Positions 27,003 to 34,676 of a stretch of 64,000 bases of DNA are shown in pieces. How positions within the stretch are numbered: the stretch's first letter is position 1; the number at the start of each line of letters is the position of its first letter. Source of the stretch: VXRJ01 sp965246995 (lineage in GTDB: Bacteria; Acidobacteriota; Vicinamibacteria; Vicinamibacterales; UBA8438); contig OZ252008.1 of NCBI GenBank assembly GCA_965246995.1, positions 3,410,001-3,474,000 of the forward strand, given 5' to 3'. Position numbers and translations under genes: made by a program. Under the pieces are notes generated by a model. It was not told the DNA's origin and ran no database searches. It saw only the letters and a program-made list of their open reading frames with translations.

Positions 27003-27948
27003 TTTGACGGCCCTCGACGGAGCACCCCGTCTTCTCATCGAGGCCGAGCTCGCGCCGGTGCAGGGAACCAGATTTCAGCCGACGGGCTTTCCCAACTTGG
27101 GCCACGCCGTGTACGACTCGCCGGACGGGCAAGGACGCACGGTGCTCGTCGAGAGTGCGCAATCGATGGCGAACCGCCTTGAGACGGTTTGCTGGGATGG
27201 CGTGGCAGACGACTGGGTCGAACCACTCCGGGGACTGCCAGTAGTAAAGGTGGTGGACGGGAACGGCGAGTCACTCACGAACTCCCTGATCGAAGCGCAC
27301 CGGCTGAACTCGCCGTACATCCTGGAAGGCAAGGATAAGACGGTTGCGGATCTCCTGAAGAAGCGTCTCGCCGCCATGGAGGAGGGGCGGGTGGACCTTC
27401 GCGAACTCGCGAGAGTGCTACTGGAATTTGATACCAACGCCCTGCTCCACGGCGTCTTTCTTGCGAAGAAAGACCTCGCCGGTGGGCGGTTGCGCCTGCC
27501 GCGGTCGCTATCGGCCTTCGTGGAAGCCGACAACGCGATTATTGCAGCAAGTGGCGGCGTCAAGAACGACAGCGTGAATCCATCGGGCGATACGGCCAAA
27601 GGTTTCGGAAACGTGCCCTTCGCGCGCGACGAGTGGGTCGCCGGGAAGATTACCGCCTACTTCAACCTCGACTTACGCCAGATCCGTGCCTTCGGCCTAG
27701 GCGACGACGTCGAGAGGTTGCTGATCATGCTCGCGCTCTTCAAGATCCAACAGTTCCTCGCGGAGGGACTCCGACTGCGAACGGCATGCGATTTCGATGT
27801 GAACGGCGTGTCGGTGACGCGGCCCGAGGGTTTCGACCTACCAAACCTCGGCGAGATCAAATCCGAACTACCGGGACTGATCGAGTCGGTGGCCGCCAAG
27901 GGCCTCTTCGGAGAGAGCCGCGTCCTGACCGTTCAGTACCAGAAGTGA
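26992..27948 (+). CDS. csb1: Csb1 (Cas7-family backbone subunit, GSU0053 type)
   Basis: A 318-residue protein of the Cas7/RAMP backbone group used in type I-G. The region VLVESAQSMANRLETVCWDG is characteristic of Csb1, and LTNSLIEAHRLNSPYIL fits the RNA-binding family core. Multiple copies would coat the crRNA in Cascade. A GGAGG lies 9 nt before the ATG, inside the end of csx17. The stop is 4 nt before the csb2 start. Confidence 0.93.
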   Translation: MPLDLTALDGAPRLLIEAELAPVQGTRFQPTGFPNLGHAVYDSPDGQGRTVLVESAQSMANRLETVCWDGVADDWVEPLRGLPVVKVVDGNGESLTNSLIEAHRLNSPYILEGKDKTVADLLKKRLAAMEEGRVDLRELARVLLEFDTNALLHGVFLAKKDLAGGRLRLPRSLSAFVEADNAIIAASGGVKNDSVNPSGDTAKGFGNVPFARDEWVAGKITAYFNLDLRQIRAFGLGDDVERLLIMLALFKIQQFLAEGLRLRTACDFDVNGVSVTRPEGFDLPNLGEIKSELPGLIESVAAKGLFGESRVLTVQYQK

Positions 27949-27952
27949 ACGG

Positions 27953-29638
27953 ATGTTCGCCCTCTCTTTCCGGTTCCCCGCCGGCCGGTACCACGCGACG
28001 CCGTGGGGGCGCAACGTCAACGAAGCTGACGTTGCCTGGCCCCCAGAGCCATGGCGTCTGCTCCGCGTCCTCATCGCGACGTGGTGGAGAAAGGGGGACC
28101 GACACCTTTGGTCGAAGGATGCTCTCGCCCGGCTCATCGACACACTCGCGGAAACGTTGCCCGTCTATAGCCTGCCGGAGGGTGCGATCCACGCGCATAC
28201 GCGTCACTACATGCCTACCGTTGGACTCGACAAGGGAAGGCCAACGACCACGCTTGTCTTTGATGCCTTCCTGCGGCTGCCGATGGGGGCAACGCTCGTT
28301 GCCGCATGGCCTGACGTCAGGCTCGAACAGGATCAGTTCGCTCTGGTTCAAGACCTCGCCCATGCCGTCAACTACCTCGGGCGAGCGGAAAGTTGGACGG
28401 AGTGTGAAGCGCTCCCGGACTGGAACGGCGCGGTGAACTGTCGCCCACTCGACAGCCGCGCAGCCGGCGACCGCGTGCGTCTGCTTGCGCCACTCGCTCC
28501 GACCGCCTACCTGACCGAGCGCCAGCGGATCACGGACGACTTGAAGCAGCAGATACTCTCCAAGGCGAAGCGACCGCTCACGGAGAAAAAGGTCGATGCC
28601 GAAATCAAGAAGGCTTTGCGGAGCAAAGGAGGGCACGCGGATACCTTGCCTGAACGTCTCATCGACGCGCTCTCGCTCGACACCGCAGACTATCAGGATC
28701 GCGGCTGGAGCCGTCCACCAGCGGCCCGCGAGATAGTCTACTCGCGCTCGCCGGAAGCCGCTCCCGGCGTGGTTTCCCGCCGAGTGGGGCATCGCCGTCC
28801 TTCGCGATCGCCCCGCGAGCTACCCACCGTCGCCCGCTTCCTGCTCGCCGGCCGGCCGCAACCACGCATCGAGGATGCCGTGCGAATCGGTGAGTTGATG
28901 CGACGCGCGGCGCTCGCGCAGTTCGGTTGGCATCGCGACGAGTCGACGGGACGTTCCATCCCCATGGCGCCGTCGGAGATTTCCGGTCGAAGCGCCGACG
29001 GGACGCCACTGAAGGACCCCGCCCACGCGCACGCGTTTTGGCTGCCCGAAGACGCTGACGACGATGGCTGGATCGATCACGTCTCCGTTTTCGTCGCTGG
29101 CGGCATGGACGACGACGTGCGGGCCAAGCTGGATCGCATCACTCGTCTCTGGCTCGCCCCGAGGCAGAGGCAGCAGGATGACGAGGCTGAGCCGGGCAAC
29201 GTGCAGGAATGGCGTCTCGCACTAGAGGGCTTTGGCAAGCCAGTCGACTTCGCGGGCGGTGCGCGCATCTTCGCTCCGTCGCGCGAATGGCGGAGCGTCA
29301 CGCCGTTCCTCGCGGCCGGTCACCTCAAGGCGTCCGGCTATCCAGGCGAGGTGCGCCGCTTGCTGAAGCATCGCGGACTCGCGGTGGCCGACGCGCAAGT
29401 CACCGTCCTGCGCGACATCACCGTCGGCGGAAGTCCTCGCCGCGCCATCCAATTCCATCGCTTTCGTTCCCGCGGCCGTGAAACACAGCCGGACGCGGCT
29501 GGCGCCCTGCTCCACATCGTCCTGCCGGAGCCTGTGCAAGGCCCGCTCGCCATCGGATTTGGCAGCCATTTCGGACTGGGGCTATTCAGGGCCGTTGCTG
29601 ACGAACTGAACCCCGCCCCCTGCAGTCACACATCTTGA
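27953..29638 (+). CDS. csb2: Csb2 (Cas5-Cas6 fusion, GSU0054 type)
   Basis: A 561-residue protein. The N-terminal part (FALSFRFPAGRYHATPWGRNVNEADVAWPPEPWRLLRVL, conserved throughout) is the Cas5-like RAMP; the C-terminal half is the Cas6-like part, with Gly-rich blocks including GFGSHFGLGLF at the very end. Csb2 both caps the crRNA 5' handle and cuts pre-crRNA within the repeat, so no separate cas6 is needed. It is the last gene of the effector operon; no terminator hairpin is evident in the following 200 nt. Confidence 0.93.
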   Translation: MFALSFRFPAGRYHATPWGRNVNEADVAWPPEPWRLLRVLIATWWRKGDRHLWSKDALARLIDTLAETLPVYSLPEGAIHAHTRHYMPTVGLDKGRPTTTLVFDAFLRLPMGATLVAAWPDVRLEQDQFALVQDLAHAVNYLGRAESWTECEALPDWNGAVNCRPLDSRAAGDRVRLLAPLAPTAYLTERQRITDDLKQQILSKAKRPLTEKKVDAEIKKALRSKGGHADTLPERLIDALSLDTADYQDRGWSRPPAAREIVYSRSPEAAPGVVSRRVGHRRPSRSPRELPTVARFLLAGRPQPRIEDAVRIGELMRRAALAQFGWHRDESTGRSIPMAPSEISGRSADGTPLKDPAHAHAFWLPEDADDDGWIDHVSVFVAGGMDDDVRAKLDRITRLWLAPRQRQQDDEAEPGNVQEWRLALEGFGKPVDFAGGARIFAPSREWRSVTPFLAAGHLKASGYPGEVRRLLKHRGLAVADAQVTVLRDITVGGSPRRAIQFHRFRSRGRETQPDAAGALLHIVLPEPVQGPLAIGFGSHFGLGLFRAVADELNPAPCSHTS

Positions 29639-29840
29639 AACCTCTGGCGGATTCAGGTCTACAACTCCGAGAACCTGCGCGAAGGCCGCTCGGTATTGGA
29701 AATCAGCCGGCGGCCGACGCGCACGGCCGGATCCGGTGAGACTGGGCAGCGGTTCGCCGCCAGGCCGTGGCAGTGGCCTGAAGCTCCGGCGCCAAGTAGG
29801 TACACTTGAAAGTGGTCATCCATATTCGTTGAGGTGACGC

Positions 29841-30083
29841 ATGGCAAAGAGCCTCGGTGCAACCGAGTTCAGGGCTACGTGTCTCCGTGTCATCAAGCAA
29901 CTGGACAAAGACGGGGAGCCGGTCACAATTACCCACCGCGGCCGGCCGGTTGCGGTGTTGTCGCCCGCCCCTCTGTCCGGCACGCGTTTATCGATCATCG
30001 GCGCGATGCGAGGATCGGTGCTGGGCTATGACAGCCCCTTCGCGCCGGCTGCCGATCCGTCGGACTGGACGGCGGCCTGGTGA
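29841..30083 (+). CDS. Phd/YefM-type antitoxin
   Basis: An 80-residue protein with the Phd/YefM fold: the N-terminal segment GATEFRATCLRVIKQLD and the strand PVTITHRGRPVAVLSP. It normally binds operator DNA and blocks a PIN or Doc toxin. GAGG lies about 9 nt upstream of the ATG. The stop overlaps a GTG that begins a PIN toxin, but that toxin gene is broken (next entry), so this antitoxin appears to have lost its partner. Confidence 0.85.
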   Translation: MAKSLGATEFRATCLRVIKQLDKDGEPVTITHRGRPVAVLSPAPLSGTRLSIIGAMRGSVLGYDSPFAPAADPSDWTAAW

Positions 30084-30241
30084 TCGTCCTCGATGCGCAC
30101 GTACTAGTCTGAGCGGTTGACCGTGACTCTCGCCTTGGACGCACGGCCCGCTACTGCCGCGCGCTGCTCCTCACCGCCGACAGCGCCAATATCGAGTACG
30201 CCATGGGAGGCCACGTTCGCACTATCGACGCGTCACGGTGA
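30080..30241 (+). pseudogene. VapC (PIN) toxin remnant with internal deletion and stop
   Basis: From the GTG overlapping the Phd stop, the first ten codons read VIVLDAHVLV, a normal PIN start. Codon 11 is TGA (30110-30112), where a Trp is common. The frame then stays open and ends with a PIN-like tail, LLLTADSANIEYA...VRTIDASR, stopping at 30241. Only 54 codons remain of the usual 120-130, so the middle, including the central acidic residues, has been lost in frame. The toxin cannot be active. Confidence 0.65.
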
Positions 30242-30410
30242 CCGCAAGAGGCCGGTCTTGATGCACCGGCGCAAGAGCGCGTTGCGCTCTCGTTAGCTTA
30301 TCGTGCTGCACGAACATTAGCTTTTCGAGCGGACTGGAGCGGGCCTGCCGTGGCGCCGCGACAGATCGACAGCAGGGCGACTGCCGTCCAAGGCTCGTCA
30401 ACCAGAACAC

Positions 30411-30641
30411 TCAGTCGTCTCCGCGCGTGAGTCGCATGACGTCGTCGGTCCGAACACCGCGTGCCGCGATCCCGCGAGCCCGGCGAAGACGGTCCTCCAT
30501 GAACGCGCGCTTACGCACCACCGGACGGATGGTCACGCCGCCGTCAGCCTCTTCGAAGCTGACCTCCGTGTTCGGCAACAGCCCGAACTGGAGTCGGAAC
30601 CGTTGCGGGATGGTTACCTACCCCTTGGTAGTTATTCTCAT
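30411..30641 (-). pseudogene. AbrB/MazE-type antitoxin gene with a nonsense codon
   Basis: The minus strand reads MRITTKG, TAG, then VTIPQRFRLQFGLLPNTEVS and on to DDVMRLTRGDD and the stop at 30411. The SpoVT/AbrB motif is normally TTKGQVTIPQ, so a Gln CAG has become TAG at 30618-30620. Otherwise the 76-codon frame is intact. The tail is duplicated beside the CRISPR array at 18170-18234. Downstream on the minus strand (about 30290-30410) a PIN-like start, SVLVDEPW, suggests a decayed toxin, but this is weak. Confidence 0.7.
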
Positions 30642-30648
30642 CGTTGGA

Positions 30649-30671
30649 GTATTACATTTATGAGGTATTAC
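30649..30671 (-). promoter_or_regulatory. Direct repeat upstream of the AbrB-like pseudogene
   Basis: GTATTAC occurs at 30649-30655 and 30665-30671, 16 bp apart in phase, in an AT-rich patch just upstream of the antitoxin start. This is the expected place for an autoregulatory operator. Confidence 0.4.
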
Positions 30672-30791
30672 CTTTACGATGGCGCGGTCACCGTCGAAGG
30701 CTCTCCCCCATGTTCTTCCGGGACGGTGGATCCCACGATATCGCCAACCACGGCGACTCTACCCTTGAGCGCCAACTGTGGATACGCGGCG

Positions 30792-30896
30792 CGGGTCAAG
30801 CTCGTCGTCGACGAGATCGGCTACCTGCCGGTCAGCCAGGGGCAGGAGTTGCTCATGGCGCTCGCGGTCTCCCGCTGTCTTAGAAGTGGTACGTGA
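30792..30896 (+). pseudogene. IS21-type IstB ATPase fragment
   Basis: About 34 codons read RVKLVVDEIGYLPVSQGQEL and continue to MALAVSR before a stop. LVVDEIGYLP is the Walker B region of IstB, the helper ATPase of IS21 elements. Both ends of the gene are missing. The fragment overlaps the 3' end of the beta-barrel protein gene on the other strand, so an insertion and later deletion probably occurred right at that gene's end. Confidence 0.5.
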
Positions 30897-31851
30897 GGCT
30901 CAGCCCTACGCCCCAAAGCGTGCTGGCGTCGGTCTGGAGTTGCCCCGAGACGGGTTCGCTGCCGTCGCGGCGCAGATTGGGGACGTGACTGCGCAGCGGA
31001 TCCCACACCAGCGCCTCGTCACTCTCGAAGGCTCCAGCGTGGACCCAGCGACCCTTGACACCGACCGAGAGCCCTTCCGTGAGCGCGTAGTTCACCCCGA
31101 ACAGCACCTGCTGGCTGACCAACCTGTCGGACAGGACGCCCTGGAAACTGCTCGTCGTGGCCGCGAGGTTCTGGCGGATGTCGTCCGCGTTGGGCAGCCC
31201 CGCGCCGGTGGCAATCGCCGCGGGATTGGCGTTTCTCGACCACAGGCTGCCATAAGTCACCGCCGTGGACCCGTAACCCACGCCCACGCCGGCATAGGGC
31301 GTTAACCGACTACGGGTCCTGACGTCCCAATACAGGTTCGCGAACAGGGTGTGCGCGGTCACGCGGCCGAGGTAGTCCATCGCCGTCTGGAGTTCTTGAT
31401 TCAGCTTGTCGGCAGTGACGCTGCCCGAGCCGGCGCTGAGGCCAGGCACGGCGACGGTCTGGTCGTAGGTGGTGGCGCGGTGGACGTATTCCACCTCCGT
31501 CCGCACGTGGCGCCACCGCGGGCCTGAGGCCCCAGCCCCGAAGCGATACCCCAGCACCCAGCCGGTATGCAGGCCCGTCGCCCGGGCGAACTGGTTGACC
31601 CAGTTATCGCTGCGATCCGGCCCCGTGCACTCGTAGGCTTCATACCCCGCCGTCTGCGTCACCGTCGCATACTGCGGATTGATGAATTCATCGCACACAC
31701 TGGCCCGGTCGTTGGACAGCCCGGTCATCCCCAGATCCGGGACCACGTGCGCGCCCAACTCGCTCCCCAGATACCAGCCCTGCCCCTGCGCCGGACCCGC
31801 CACGCCCGCAAACGCCAAGACGAGAAGCCCCACGAAAGAGATTCTTGTCAC
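30880..31851 (-). CDS. Outer-membrane beta-barrel protein, uncharacterised
   Basis: 323 residues from a GTG at 31851 with GGAGGT 3 nt upstream. A Sec signal (FVGLLVLAFAGVAGPAQGQ) is followed by alternating polar/aromatic strands such as RWRHVRTEVEYVHRA and LTPYAGVGVGYGST, and the protein ends in LTYHF with a terminal Phe, the standard BAM recognition signal. This fits an opacity/OmpA-type surface barrel. No function is predicted. It sits between mobile-element remnants, and its last codons overlap an IstB fragment on the other strand, so the C-terminus may have been altered while still ending correctly. Confidence 0.75.
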   Translation of the reverse strand: MTRISFVGLLVLAFAGVAGPAQGQGWYLGSELGAHVVPDLGMTGLSNDRASVCDEFINPQYATVTQTAGYEAYECTGPDRSDNWVNQFARATGLHTGWVLGYRFGAGASGPRWRHVRTEVEYVHRATTYDQTVAVPGLSAGSGSVTADKLNQELQTAMDYLGRVTAHTLFANLYWDVRTRSRLTPYAGVGVGYGSTAVTYGSLWSRNANPAAIATGAGLPNADDIRQNLAATTSSFQGVLSDRLVSQQVLFGVNYALTEGLSVGVKGRWVHAGAFESDEALVWDPLRSHVPNLRRDGSEPVSGQLQTDASTLWGVGLSLTYHF

Positions 31852-31852
31852 G

Positions 31853-31933
31853 CTACCTCCTCTCCAGCCAATTGAAGTTGTCGCTGACGAGCCGCTTGAC
31901 GAGCAGCCCATCCTCGGTGCGAACGACGAAGAC
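31853..31933 (-). pseudogene. Possible S24/LexA-type repressor C-terminal fragment
   Basis: Minus-strand codons read VFVVRTEDGLLVKRLVSDNF and then NWLERR and stop. The pattern VVR..DGLLVKRL followed by SDN resembles the C-terminal half of S24-type repressors. Only 26 codons remain. Tentative; an alternative is chance similarity. Confidence 0.25.
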
Positions 31934-32133
31934 ACGGCTGTAGTGTGCAGGCCGCCGCATCGATAGCACAGTCCAGCGTTAGGTTGATCTGTTCGACGGT
32001 TGTGGCGCTCATGAGGGACGATTTTCCCGGGCGTATCCGATCCGCCGACCTTGCTCTTGCCGACAATGACCGGTGTCACGGTCAGACGGCCGCCGCCGCG
32101 AGTTTCGTGATGAGTAACGTGTCCTTGATGAGG

Positions 32134-32226
32134 TTACCCCAGCTGTTGGGGAACACGACGGACCCCCGCCTCGCCTTCCTTCAGGATGCCAACGATCTGA
32201 CTCTCCGTGAACCGGGACTTCCGGCG
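32134..32226 (-). pseudogene. IS3-family orfA fragment
   Basis: The minus strand encodes RRKSRFTESQIVGILKEGEA and a short tail before a stop. SRFTESQIVGILKEGEAG is the strongly conserved N-terminal helix-turn-helix region of IS3/IS407-type OrfA. The rest of the element is absent. It is joined directly to the end of the AbiEi-like remnant, marking an old insertion junction. Confidence 0.65.
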
Positions 32227-32564
32227 ACTCCTTCCAGAGCACCAGAAAGTCCAGCATTCAGACGTCCCGTGGAGCAGGGGGGTGACACGGTTGCGGCCGC
32301 GCGGCGCCCGGACGAGCAACTGCCCCGGTACCGTTCGATTACCAGAATGCAGCGCCAGGGGACTGTTCCGGAGACAGGCACCACGCCTCACCGAAGCGGG
32401 CGTGCAGGTAGCCGGAGCAGAAGCGCCAGAACGATACGTACCAAGCCGTCATGTCGCCCGCCGGCCGGTCCGGCGAACCGGCGACGTACCAACCCTTCAT
32501 GACCGGCACCAGGAACCCGTTCCGAACGAGCCGTTCGCGGTGCGACCGCGGGAGATCGCTGGTG
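32227..32564 (-). pseudogene. Remnant of an AbiEi-like, Fic-associated antitoxin gene
   Basis: Minus-strand translation reads LPRSHRERLVRNGFLVPVMK, then GWYVAGSPDR, AWYVSFWRFC and FGEAWCLSPEQS. The frame breaks at a run of C (near 32362), one base too long, and continues in the next frame as LALHSGNRTVPGQLLVRAPR before meeting the IS3 fragment. From memory this pattern belongs to a protein found with Fic proteins and annotated as AbiEi-like; a profile search is needed to confirm. It is clearly non-functional. Confidence 0.4.
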
Positions 32565-34622
32565 CTACTCCGGCAAGCGGAGGACGATCAACCCAGGCAC
32601 CTCTCCCCCGACGGTGAGCGCGATGTGCTGCACGCCGTCGAGCAGGTAGGTCATCGGGGATCCAAGGGCGCCGCTCGGCAGATCGATGGACGCGATCTGG
32701 GCCCCGCTCGTCTTGTCGTAAGCGACCAGCCGCGGCCCGCCATCGGTGCCGCCCGCCGTCAGCCCGTAGATCAGCAGCGTCCGCGTGAGAAGCGGTCCGC
32801 TGCGGCTGGCCTCGCCGCCGAGCGGGGGGAGGTCGAGGTCACGGAGCATCGGGTGGTTGCGGATCCGGTCGCCATCACCGGTGGGAATCATCCACGCATG
32901 CTCGCCCGTGTTCATGTCGATTGCGGTCATCCGGGTGTAGGGCGGCTTCCAGAGCGGCAGCCCGCGCGGCATCACGGGACCGGCCGAGAGCGAACGCCGG
33001 ATATACCGCAGGTTCGACGTCTCGTGCGATTCCGGCTCCGTGAGGCGGATCGTCGAGTGGGTGTTGGTCGACGGCACGTACAGATAGCCGGTCTCGGGGT
33101 CGACGGCGGCGCCCGACCAGTTGGCGCCGCCCCCCACGGACGGACGCATGACGGTGCCGCTGAGCATCTGCGGCGTGTAGAGCGGCCCGAGCCGGAAGCC
33201 CTCGACCGCCTCGACCGCCATCTGGCGGATCTCGGGGGTGAAGTCGACCAGATCGTCGATCGCCGTGCCCTGGTACTCGAACGCCGCCGGCTTCGTCGGG
33301 AAGGGCTGGGTCGGCGACAGGATCTCCCCGCCGAGGTCGGTGTCGGTCGCCACCGGCAGTTCCTCGATGGGCCAGACCGGCTCGCCCGTGACCCGGTCGA
33401 AGACGTAGACGAAGCCCTGCTTGCTGACCTGGGCCACCGCCTTGATCGTCCGGCCGTCAACGGTGATGTCCAGCAGGTTCGGGGCCGCCGGCAGGTCGTA
33501 ATCCCAGAGCCCGTGGTGGATCATCTGGAAGTGCCACTGCCGCTCGCCGGTCTCGACATCCACCGCCACGAGGCTCTCGGCGAACAGGTTGTCGCCCAGC
33601 CGGTGACCGCCGTAGTAGTCACTCGTCGGCGTTCCCGTCGGCAGATAGACCCAGCCGAGTTCTTCGTCGCCGCTCATCATCGACCAGATGTTGGTATGGC
33701 CGCTGTAGCGCCATGACTCGTTGAGCCAGGTGTCCGAGCCGAACTCGTCGCCGCTCTGGGGCACGGTATGGAAATCCCACTTGTGACCGCCGGTCCGTGC
33801 GTCGTAGGCGCGGGCGAACCCGGGTGTCCCCTCCTGCGTGATGGTCCGGTCGTTGATGGTCGACCCGACGATGATGGTGTTCCGGATGATCATCGGCGGC
33901 GATTGCGACGTCAGGGGCAGGAGGTTCAGGATGTCGCGCTCGCCGCGGGTCGCCCGCGGCACACCATCGGTGAGATCCACGCGTCCGTTCTCGCCGAAGT
34001 CGGGGGCGGGCAGGCCGGTCTTCGCGTCGACGGCCAGGAGAAAGCCGTCGCCGGTGGCCCACACGATACGGGCGTCGCCGTCGTTCTCCCAGTATGCGAC
34101 GCCGCGGTGGCGCCACTGCGCAACTGCCGGCATCCCGGATTCGTAGGCGCGCGGATCGTGGACCCACAACGTCTCGCCGGTCCGCGCGTCGATCGCCACG
34201 GCGCGGTAAAGCGGCGTGCTCAGATAGAGGACGCCATCCACCATGAGCGGCGTCGCCACCAGCAAGCGTATCGACGGCCGGGCGCGTGTCTGCCGCACGC
34301 CATCCCACGACGTCCAGAGATCCGGCTCCGCCGCCTGCAGGATGTCGAAGAGCGTCTCGGCCGCAACCAGCGAATCACCGGCAGGGGTGGAATGGACGAG
34401 GTGGGAGTCCACGGACGTCCAGTGCCACAGCACTTCGAGGTCACCGAAATTCTCGGCCGTGATCTGATCGAGCGGCGAGTACTTCGTGCCCCCGCTGTCA
34501 CCGGCGTAGCTGCGCCACTCGCCGTCGGCCGGCGCTCCCTGCTGCGCCTCGGCCGCACCTGCGACCAAGCACATTGCCCCTACGACCGACGCCGTCGCTG
34601 CCCAGATCGTTCGCATGGTCAT
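32565..34622 (-). CDS. PQQ-dependent (glucose-dehydrogenase-like) secreted dehydrogenase
   Basis: A 685-residue protein with a Sec signal (about 1-26) and a full PQQ propeller. Repeated Trp-docking motifs include AIDARTGETLWVHDP and AVDVETGERQWHFQM, and the stretch HHGLWDYDLPAAPNL is typical of the membrane-type glucose dehydrogenase family near its active-site Asp. It lacks the five-helix N-terminal membrane domain and any heme motif, so it is a soluble periplasmic enzyme that must pass electrons to a separate acceptor. It is upstream-adjacent to the alpha/beta hydrolase gene on the same strand (54-nt gap). The substrate is unknown. Confidence 0.88.
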   Translation of the reverse strand: MTMRTIWAATASVVGAMCLVAGAAEAQQGAPADGEWRSYAGDSGGTKYSPLDQITAENFGDLEVLWHWTSVDSHLVHSTPAGDSLVAAETLFDILQAAEPDLWTSWDGVRQTRARPSIRLLVATPLMVDGVLYLSTPLYRAVAIDARTGETLWVHDPRAYESGMPAVAQWRHRGVAYWENDGDARIVWATGDGFLLAVDAKTGLPAPDFGENGRVDLTDGVPRATRGERDILNLLPLTSQSPPMIIRNTIIVGSTINDRTITQEGTPGFARAYDARTGGHKWDFHTVPQSGDEFGSDTWLNESWRYSGHTNIWSMMSGDEELGWVYLPTGTPTSDYYGGHRLGDNLFAESLVAVDVETGERQWHFQMIHHGLWDYDLPAAPNLLDITVDGRTIKAVAQVSKQGFVYVFDRVTGEPVWPIEELPVATDTDLGGEILSPTQPFPTKPAAFEYQGTAIDDLVDFTPEIRQMAVEAVEGFRLGPLYTPQMLSGTVMRPSVGGGANWSGAAVDPETGYLYVPSTNTHSTIRLTEPESHETSNLRYIRRSLSAGPVMPRGLPLWKPPYTRMTAIDMNTGEHAWMIPTGDGDRIRNHPMLRDLDLPPLGGEASRSGPLLTRTLLIYGLTAGGTDGGPRLVAYDKTSGAQIASIDLPSGALGSPMTYLLDGVQHIALTVGGEVPGLIVLRLPE

Positions 34623-34676
34623 GACCTCAGATATTTGTCGGAACGCGGTGGCATTCCAGGAGCCCTCGGCAAAACA

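Noticed and set aside
29641..29814. Plus-strand codons IQVYNSENLREGRSVLEISR after csb2
   Set aside because: The peptide looks protein-like but has no start codon and I cannot place it in a family; the gap is left as unassigned sequence.
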